This document shows positions 6,938-12,003 of a stretch of 12,003 bases of DNA, piece after piece. The stretch's first letter is position 1. Each line of letters starts with the position of its first letter. Both the position numbers and the translations under genes were made by a program. The notes beneath the pieces are model-generated. The model had not been told where the DNA came from. It ran no database searches and worked only from the letters and a program-made list of their open reading frames with translations. Source of the DNA: JBKHDT01 sp049974825 (GTDB lineage Bacteria > Pseudomonadota > Gammaproteobacteria > Halothiobacillales > Halothiobacillaceae); assembly GCA_049974825.1 (NCBI GenBank), contig JBNGDJ010000077.1, positions 1 to 12,003 on the forward strand. The letters run 5' to 3'.

Positions 6938-9796
6938 ATGACGCTCGAAACTCTCAAGAACGAAGCCGCCGATGTCCTTGAAGGCTTGGCTTCGGCCGAT
7001 CGGTTGCCGCCCATGCGCTCTCCGGAACGGTCGCACTGGCTTGCAGTGCTTGCAGTCAGCCCTTTTGTGACCTCGGCGATTTCCCGCGACCATGATCTTC
7101 TGGCAGACCTCTGCGATTCGGGGGATCTCGAAAAGTCCTACGCGTCGGGAGAGATGGACCGGCGACTGGCCGAACAGGTTGCCGGAGTGGATGAAGAGCA
7201 GGCGCTGGCGCGCCTGCTGCGGCGGTTTCGTCGGCGGGAGATGGTGCGCATTGCCTGGCGGGATCTGGCTGGTCGCGCACAAACCGCCGAGACCTTGCGC
7301 GACCTGTCGGACCTGGCCGACTGCTGCGTCGAGCAGGCGCTGCGCTGGCACGAGGCGCGTCTGCTGGAACGGCACGGGACTCCGAGGGATGCCGAAGGCG
7401 CCCGGCAGGGGCTGGTGGTGCTCGGCATGGGCAAGCTCGGTGGGCATGAGCTCAACTACTCTTCGGACATCGATCTGATCTTTACCTTCGAATCGGAGGG
7501 CGAGACGGACGGCGACCGGGCCTTGAGCAACAGCCAGTTCTTTATTCGGCTCGGGCAGCGTCTGATCCGCAGCCTGAACGATGTGACCGAGGACGGCTTC
7601 GTGTTCCGGGTCGACATGCGCCTGCGCCCCTACGGGGACGAGGGGCCGCTGGCGATGAGCTTTGACGGCATGGAGCTTTATTACGCGACCCAGGGTCGGG
7701 AGTGGGAGCGTTACGCCCTGATCAAGGCCCGGGTGATTGCCGGAGACCAGGCCGCCGGACAGCGGCTGATGGACATGCTCCGGCCGTTTGTTTTCCGGCG
7801 CTATCTGGACTACGGCGCCTTTGCCCAGTTGCGCGACATGAAGCAGATGATCGAGCGGGAAATGGCCCGCAAGGGCATGCGCGACAACATCAAGCTCGGG
7901 CCGGGGGGCATCCGTGAAATCGAGTTTATCGGTCAGCTGTTCCAGCTCATCCGCGGCGGGCGCGAGCCCGAGCTGCAGGCTCGGGGCATTCTGCCCGTGC
8001 TGCACTCGTTGGTCACACTTGGCGAATTGCCGCAGGCCGTGGTCGATGACCTGGTTGCCGGTTATGACTTTTTGCGCCGGTCCGAAAACCGCCTCCAGAT
8101 GATGCACGACCAGCAGACCCAGACCCTGCCCGTTGATGACGATGATCGGACGCGGCTGGCGCTGGCCATGGGTTTTGATCAGGGTTGGGATGCCTACATG
8201 ACCGCCCTGGATGCGCACCGTCAGCGGATTCACCAGCACTTTGGCGACGTGATGCGTGTGCCGGATGGCGGCGATGACGAATCGGCACAGGACCCGCTGG
8301 AAGCGCTCTGGAACGACCGAATGGACCGGGACGAGGCTGAGCAGGCACTGGCTGCCGCCGGTTTCCGTGATCCGGCTCAGGCGCTGGAGATACTCGCAAC
8401 CTGGCGTGCGGAGCGGAGCAACCAGGAAGGTGGGGCGGCGCGCACCCGCCTGGATGCCCTGATGCCGGCGTTGCTGCGCAGCGTCGGCTCCAGCAGCGCC
8501 CCGGAAGCGGCATTGCCCCGGGTTCTGGCGCTGGTTTCTCGCGTGGTTCGACGCAGCGTCTACATTGCCTTGCTGGTCGAGCAGCCCCAGGCACTGCAGC
8601 AGCTTGTGCGACTCTGTGCGGCCAGTCCCTGGATTGCAGAACTGCTGGCGCATCATCCGATTCTGCTCGATGAACTGATCGACCCACACACTCTTTACGA
8701 GCCGCCGGACCGCCGCGTGCTGACCGAGCAGCTGGCCCAGGTGATTGAAAAATGCGACGGCGACCCGGAACGGGAAATGGACGAGCTGCGCCGTTTCCGG
8801 CAGCTGGCCGTACTGCGGGTTGCCGCGGCTGACGTGGCTGATGCACTGCCCGTGATGAAGGTGTCCGACCATCTGAGCTGGATTGCCGAGGTCATCCTGG
8901 AGCGTGTGCTTTCCTTGGCCTGGGCCCAGTTGCGGCAGCGCCACGGCCAGCCCGTGGCTATCCGGGACGGCGAAACCTTCCAGCCGGGATTTGCCGTTGT
9001 GGCCTATGGCAAGCTCGGTGGGCTGGAGCTGGGCTACGGGTCGGACCTGGACCTGGTGTTTCTGCACGATTCGGAAGGCGATGAGGCATACACCGACGGC
9101 GAGAAGAGCATCGACAACTCGCTGTTCTTCGCCCGCCTCGCGCAAAAGGTGATCCACCTGCTGAACACCCGGACCCAGGCGGGCATCCTGTATGAGGTGG
9201 ATACCCGGCTGCGGCCTGACGGTGCCTCCGGCCTCTTGGTCAGCAGCATGCGCGCCTTCGAGGAATATCAGCGCAACCATGCCTGGACTTGGGAGGTTCA
9301 GGCACTGGCGCGCGCCCGCTTCGTGGCGGGTGAGTCACGGATTGCCGATCGCTTCGGGGCGATACGGCGCGAGATGCTCTGCCGTGTGCGCGAGCCGGAG
9401 GCGCTGCGCAGCGAGGTCGCCCAGATGCGTGACAAAATGCGTGCCGAGGACAAGGCACCGCCCCCGGGGCTGTTCCACCTCAAAAAGGGCTGTGGCGGCA
9501 TCACGGATATCGAGTTCATCGTTCAGTACCTTCTGCTGGCACATGCGGCCGATCATCCCGATCTGGTGACATTCACCGACAATATCCGGCAGCTTGAGGC
9601 GCTCTCGAGCGCCGGGGTGCTGGAACCCGAGCGCGCCCGTGCCCTGATCGATGCATACCGGGCGCTGCGTGACGGAGGGCATGAACAGGTGCTCAGGGGC
9701 GAGAAGGCGCTGGTCCCGGATCATCGTTTCGCGGATCACCGCGAGCAGGTGCAGGCTGTCTGGCAGGCGGTGTTTTCGACGCCGCCCTGTGACTGA
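6938..9796 (+). CDS. glnE: Glutamine synthetase adenylyltransferase/adenylyl-removing enzyme GlnE
   Basis: GlnE adds AMP to, or removes it from, glutamine synthetase subunits, switching its activity with nitrogen status under control of PII. The 952-residue product is close to the 946 residues of E. coli GlnE. It contains two homologous nucleotidyltransferase halves. The N-terminal adenylyl-removing half has GMGKLGGHELNYSSDIDLIF with D177 and D179, matching D173 and D175 of E. coli, and LGPGGIREIEF near 320-330. The C-terminal adenylylating half has YGKLGGLELGYGSDLDLVF with D703 and D705, matching D701 and D703, and LKKGCGGITDIEF from 848. Both active sites therefore look intact. A roughly 350-bp structured gap separates it from ilvE, so the two may not share a transcript. 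Confidence 0.98.
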   Translation: MTLETLKNEAADVLEGLASADRLPPMRSPERSHWLAVLAVSPFVTSAISRDHDLLADLCDSGDLEKSYASGEMDRRLAEQVAGVDEEQALARLLRRFRRREMVRIAWRDLAGRAQTAETLRDLSDLADCCVEQALRWHEARLLERHGTPRDAEGARQGLVVLGMGKLGGHELNYSSDIDLIFTFESEGETDGDRALSNSQFFIRLGQRLIRSLNDVTEDGFVFRVDMRLRPYGDEGPLAMSFDGMELYYATQGREWERYALIKARVIAGDQAAGQRLMDMLRPFVFRRYLDYGAFAQLRDMKQMIEREMARKGMRDNIKLGPGGIREIEFIGQLFQLIRGGREPELQARGILPVLHSLVTLGELPQAVVDDLVAGYDFLRRSENRLQMMHDQQTQTLPVDDDDRTRLALAMGFDQGWDAYMTALDAHRQRIHQHFGDVMRVPDGGDDESAQDPLEALWNDRMDRDEAEQALAAAGFRDPAQALEILATWRAERSNQEGGAARTRLDALMPALLRSVGSSSAPEAALPRVLALVSRVVRRSVYIALLVEQPQALQQLVRLCAASPWIAELLAHHPILLDELIDPHTLYEPPDRRVLTEQLAQVIEKCDGDPEREMDELRRFRQLAVLRVAAADVADALPVMKVSDHLSWIAEVILERVLSLAWAQLRQRHGQPVAIRDGETFQPGFAVVAYGKLGGLELGYGSDLDLVFLHDSEGDEAYTDGEKSIDNSLFFARLAQKVIHLLNTRTQAGILYEVDTRLRPDGASGLLVSSMRAFEEYQRNHAWTWEVQALARARFVAGESRIADRFGAIRREMLCRVREPEALRSEVAQMRDKMRAEDKAPPPGLFHLKKGCGGITDIEFIVQYLLLAHAADHPDLVTFTDNIRQLEALSSAGVLEPERARALIDAYRALRDGGHEQVLRGEKALVPDHRFADHREQVQAVWQAVFSTPPCD

Positions 9797-9905
9797 GCAG
9801 CCCGAGGCAATCGTGCAGCAACGGATGGGCCGGCGGACAAACGCCAACCAACGGCGTCAGCGGGCGAGGCCCGCGTCCATGTGCGACCCGATGCCCGCGC
9901 CGATT

Positions 9906-9922
9906 CATGGCATAATGCCATG
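9906..9922 (+). promoter_or_regulatory. Inverted repeat overlapping an extended -10-like element
   Basis: CATGGCAT-A-ATGCCATG is a perfect 8+1+8 palindrome. It contains TGG-CATAAT (9908-9916), which fits an extended -10 element (TGn followed by a near-consensus hexamer). No -35 is recognisable 17 bp upstream. A repressor operator on an ilvE promoter would look like this, but it could equally be the first palindrome of the repeat cluster that follows. Confidence 0.35.
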
Positions 9923-9931
9923 CGGCCCCGT

Positions 9932-9951
9932 GCAGGGCACGGATGCCCTGC
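9932..9951 (+). repeat. Hairpin with CACGGATG apex
   Basis: GCAGGGCA and TGCCCTGC form a perfect 8-bp stem with loop CGGA. The outer TGCGG (9921-9925) and CCGCA (9951-9955) could extend it across a bulge. The apex CACGGATG matches that of the hairpin at 10061-10084. Confidence 0.6.
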
Positions 9952-9955
9952 CGCA

Positions 9956-9973
9956 CAATGGCGCAAGCCATTG
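9956..9973 (+). repeat. Hairpin with GCAA tetraloop
   Basis: CAATGGC and GCCATTG form a perfect 7-bp stem closing GCAA, a GNRA-type tetraloop, which hints at function as RNA. It begins four bases after the preceding stem. Confidence 0.55.
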
Positions 9974-9982
9974 AATTGCGCA

Positions 9983-10011
9983 GCCCGGGCCGAGCATGTA
10001 TCGGGCCGGGC
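9983..10011 (+). repeat. G/C-rich hairpin
   Basis: GCCCGGGCCGA and TCGGGCCGGGC pair over 11 positions with one mismatch (9989/10005), around a 7-nt loop. It has the stability of a terminator stem but no T-run follows. Confidence 0.55.
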
Positions 10012-10023
10012 GTGTCTGAACGC

Positions 10024-10061
10024 GGGCTCCGCCAGCTGACGCGTTTAGCTGGCGTTAGCCC
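10024..10061 (+). repeat. Two-step hairpin upstream of ilvE
   Basis: CGCCAGCT (10030-10037) and AGCTGGCG (10047-10054) form a perfect 8-bp stem with a 9-nt loop. GGGCT (10024-10028) and AGCCC (10057-10061) add an outer 5-bp stem across a small internal loop. Confidence 0.6.
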
Positions 10062-10084
10062 ACAAATCCATGGATGGATTTGTG
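10061..10084 (+). repeat. Perfect 10-bp hairpin with CATGGATG apex
   Basis: CACAAATCCA and TGGATTTGTG form a perfect 10-bp stem with loop TGGA. It shares one base with the previous hairpin and has the same CAYGGATG apex as the one at 9932-9951, although the stems differ in sequence. Confidence 0.65.
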
Positions 10085-10146
10085 CTGAGTTTCCCGAGCT
10101 GGGCTGCAAGAATCTGTAAACCGAATTGAACGAGGCATGACAAGCG

Positions 10147-11070
10147 ATGTCGATGGCGGACCGTGACGGCCTGATCTGGCTGGATGGCGAAATGGTACCC
10201 TGGCGCGAGGCCAAGACCCACGTGCTGACCCATACCCTGCACTATGGCATGGGTGTATTCGAGGGGGTGCGGGCATATCCCACCGACAAGGGTGCGGCAA
10301 TCTTCCGTCTGGGTGACCATACCCGTCGCCTGTTCAATTCGGCCAAGATTCTCCGCATGGAGATTCCCTTCAGCCCGGAGGAAATCGACGAGGCACAATG
10401 CCGCGCCGTGCGCGAGAACGGGCTCGATTCGGCCTATCTTCGGCCCATGTGCTTCTACGGTTCCGAGGGCATGGGCCTTCGCGCCGACAATCTCAAGGTG
10501 CATGTCATGGTCGCCGCCTGGACCTGGGGGGCGTATCTGGGCGCGGACAACATCAACCGGGGCATCCGGATCAAGACCTCCTCCTTCACGCGGCACCACG
10601 TCAACGTGACCATGTGCAAGGCCAAGGCCAACGGGGCGTACATGAACTCCATGCTGGCCCTGCGCGAGGCGGTGCAGGACGGCTACGACGAGGCGATGCT
10701 GCTCGATGCCCAAGGCTTCGTGGCCGAAGGCTCTGGCGAAAACATCTTCCTGGTGCGGGATGGCGTGCTCTACACGCCTGATCTGACTTCGGCTCTGGAC
10801 GGGATTACCCGCCGGACCATCTTCGCGCTGGCCGCGGACATGGGGCTTGAGATCATCGAGAAGCGACTCACCCGGGACGAGGTCTATATCGCTGACGAGG
10901 CCTTCTTCACCGGGACGGCGGCGGAGGTCACGCCGATCCGGGAGGTGGACAACCGACCGATCGGCAATGGCAGCCGCGGGCCGATTACCGAACGGCTGCA
11001 GTCGGCCTATTTTGACTTGGTACACGGTCGTCACGACAGCAAGTACGACCACTGGCTGACCCACGTTTGA
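10147..11070 (+). CDS. ilvE: Branched-chain amino acid aminotransferase IlvE
   Basis: IlvE is a PLP enzyme of fold type IV that exchanges the amino group between glutamate and the 2-oxo acids of leucine, isoleucine and valine. The 307-residue product is close to the 309 of E. coli. It shows LTHTLHYGMGVFEGVRAY near the N-terminus, the Schiff-base lysine K160 in KAKANGAYMNS (the same number as in E. coli), FVAEGSGENIFLVRDGVLYTP and the phosphate-binding region DGITRRT and FTGTAAEVTPI. The ATG at 10147 follows GAGG (10132-10135) by a rather long 11 nt; an in-frame ATG at 10153 is further away. A long structured region precedes it. Downstream, a CHCC zinc protein and waaA follow closely, suggesting one operon. 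Confidence 0.97.
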   Translation: MSMADRDGLIWLDGEMVPWREAKTHVLTHTLHYGMGVFEGVRAYPTDKGAAIFRLGDHTRRLFNSAKILRMEIPFSPEEIDEAQCRAVRENGLDSAYLRPMCFYGSEGMGLRADNLKVHVMVAAWTWGAYLGADNINRGIRIKTSSFTRHHVNVTMCKAKANGAYMNSMLALREAVQDGYDEAMLLDAQGFVAEGSGENIFLVRDGVLYTPDLTSALDGITRRTIFALAADMGLEIIEKRLTRDEVYIADEAFFTGTAAEVTPIREVDNRPIGNGSRGPITERLQSAYFDLVHGRHDSKYDHWLTHV

Positions 11071-11082
11071 GGTGCGTCCGCG

Positions 11083-11298
11083 ATGAATCCGAACACCGCT
11101 GAACATCCCGAAAACTTCAAGACCCCAGCGGATCAGAACCGCGTGGTGGTGACTCACCGTGACCTGCCCGTTCACTGTCCGGCACCCGATGCCAGCCTCT
11201 GGGATGCCCATCCGCGGGTCTATATCCCCGTCGAGGAAAATGGCGGGGAAGCGCGCTGCATTTACTGCGGTGCGCTGTACGTGCTCGAGGACGACTGA
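11083..11298 (+). CDS. Small CHCC zinc-finger protein
   Basis: The 71-residue product belongs to the small zf-CHCC family, related to the zinc-binding region of the mitochondrial complex I subunit NDUFS6. The probable zinc ligands are C32 in VHCPAP, H43 in DAHPRVYI, and C59 and C62 in ARCIYCGALY. The N-terminal 20 residues look flexible. GAGGTG (11069-11074), overlapping the ilvE stop, lies 8 nt before the ATG. Family knowledge: such genes are often found beside ilvE and LPS core genes in proteobacteria, but their bacterial function is not established. Being sandwiched between ilvE and waaA with tiny gaps implies cotranscription. Confidence 0.9.
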   Translation: MNPNTAEHPENFKTPADQNRVVVTHRDLPVHCPAPDASLWDAHPRVYIPVEENGGEARCIYCGALYVLEDD

Positions 11299-11304
11299 GG
11301 CGCG

Positions 11305-12003
11305 GTGCGGGGCACGGCTGGCTACCGGTTGCTGCTGGCCGCCGCTGTCCCTCTGGTCTTCGCCCACTCGCTGGCGAGGTCATGGCGGGACGGGGGGTGG
11401 CGCTATCTTCGCCAGCGCTGGGGATTTGGCTATCCGCCGAAGGATCCGGGTCTTCGGCCCCAGTGGGTCCACTGCGCCTCGGTTGGCGAGGTGTCGGCCG
11501 CGGCACCACTGATTGCCCGTCTCTCGGCTTCCGGTGAGCCTCTGCTGGTGACCACCAGCACGCCTACCGGGGCCGCCCAGCTTTCCCGCCGCTTTCCCGA
11601 CCTGCCGCATGTTTACCTGCCGCTGGACTACCCCGTCGTGCTGCGGCGTTTCCTCCGGCATCTGCGGCCTGCTCGCCTGCTGGTTGTCGAGACCGAGATC
11701 TGGCCCTGCCTGTACTCAGTCTGTCATCAGGCGCGCGTGCCGATCGTGATTGTCAATGCGCGCCTGTCCGCCCGAACGCTCGAAGCGCCCCGCTGGCTGC
11801 GCAGGGCCTATGCCGACAGCCTGGCCCGGGTTTCTGCCATTCTGGCGCGATCGGACGTGGACGCTGAGCGCTTTGTGACGCTGGGTGCGCCATCCGCGCG
11901 CGTGGAGACCTGCGGCAATCTCAAGTTTTCCGCCCGCCCCCCCTTGCCCGTGGAGTCGGTTGTCCCGGATCGCCCCTACCTGCTGGCCGCCTCAACACGC
12001 GAC
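11305..12003 (+). CDS. waaA: Kdo transferase WaaA, 3' truncated by window end
   Basis: WaaA (KdtA) transfers Kdo from CMP-Kdo to lipid IVA at the inner face of the cytoplasmic membrane, starting the LPS core. The visible 233 codons are about half of the usual length near 425 residues. A hydrophobic N-terminal stretch (about 9-24) would anchor it. HCASVGEVSAAAPLI contains the expected catalytic Glu at E62. TTSTPTGAAQL, YLPLDYP, ETEIWPCL, NARLSAR and CGNLKFS follow in family order. The common WPN triad reads WPC here. The GTG start is taken because GAGG (11297-11300) precedes it and the length to the SVGE motif fits; it lies 6 bp after the zinc protein stop. The C-terminal CMP-Kdo-binding half lies beyond the window. 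Confidence 0.95.
   Translation, partial: MRGTAGYRLLLAAAVPLVFAHSLARSWRDGGWRYLRQRWGFGYPPKDPGLRPQWVHCASVGEVSAAAPLIARLSASGEPLLVTTSTPTGAAQLSRRFPDLPHVYLPLDYPVVLRRFLRHLRPARLLVVETEIWPCLYSVCHQARVPIVIVNARLSARTLEAPRWLRRAYADSLARVSAILARSDVDAERFVTLGAPSARVETCGNLKFSARPPLPVESVVPDRPYLLAASTRD

Larger units (their letters stand above)
9797..10146. other. Structured intergenic region between glnE and ilvE
   Basis: This 350-bp gap has no convincing gene. Its first 109 bp show no clear signal. From 9906 to 10084 there are six inverted repeats or hairpins placed end to end: 9906-9922, 9932-9951, 9956-9973, 9983-10011, 10024-10061 and 10061-10084. None has a terminator T-run. An open frame of 53 codons (9958-10119, ATG start) crosses four of the six, but has no ribosome binding site and is probably accidental. 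The last 62 bp before ilvE are plainer and A/T-richer. The arrangement resembles clustered REP/BIME-like palindromes or a long structured leader of ilvE. Confidence 0.7.

Noticed and set aside
6680..9280. 866-codon open frame on the minus strand, antisense to glnE
   Set aside because: It mirrors the codon pattern of a certain gene in high-GC DNA, contains no recognisable domain, and GlnE is intact on the other strand.
9958..10119. 53-codon + strand open frame as a possible ilvE leader peptide
   Set aside because: It has no ribosome binding site, no run of Ile, Val or Leu codons, and lies across four of the six palindromes, which explains its composition better.
10045..11367. 440-codon minus-strand open frame across ilvE and the zinc protein gene
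   Set aside because: Shadow of two genes with clear motifs; no protein family signal.

Overview
This window is a high-GC bacterial chromosome segment whose recognisable genes are all core housekeeping genes on the + strand. Protein families and gene order (yffB-dapE; rplU-rpmA-obgE-proB; glnE-ilvE-small zinc protein-waaA) point to a Gammaproteobacterium with lipopolysaccharide. The glnE-ilvE-LPS gene order recalls Pseudomonas and Chromatiales-type genomes, but the genus cannot be fixed from the sequence. I see no mobile element, CRISPR array, tRNA or rRNA, and no sign of recent gene transfer.

Layout. Positions 1-1448 hold the end of a YffB/ArsC-like reductase gene overlapping dapE (lysine and peptidoglycan precursor synthesis) by 4 bp. 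A good sigma70-type promoter at 1474-1502 then starts the rplU-rpmA unit (ribosomal proteins L21 and L27). It ends at a strong intrinsic terminator (2262-2289), which probably lowers but does not abolish read-through into obgE (ribosome-associated GTPase) and proB (proline synthesis), which overlap by 4 bp. After a second, weaker terminator-like hairpin comes purH (last two steps of IMP synthesis). An unrecognised 124-residue protein gene follows, then glnE (control of glutamine synthetase), ilvE (branched-chain aminotransferase), a 71-residue CHCC zinc-binding protein, and the first 233 codons of waaA (Kdo transferase), cut by the window end.

The genes do not form one pathway. They are growth-linked functions: translation, cell-wall and LPS precursors, amino acids, purines and nitrogen control. 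dapE, proB, ilvE and glnE share a link to amino acid supply and nitrogen status.

No new multi-gene system is evident. The least ordinary part is non-coding: about 350 bp between glnE and ilvE carries six consecutive inverted repeats or hairpins, two with the same apical motif (CAYGGATG), one with a GCAA tetraloop and one overlapping an extended -10-like element. Other structured spots are the rplU leader (a hairpin that would hide its ribosome binding site), a hairpin with a TTCG loop upstream of glnE, and a perfect 10-bp stem just before the unknown 124-residue gene.
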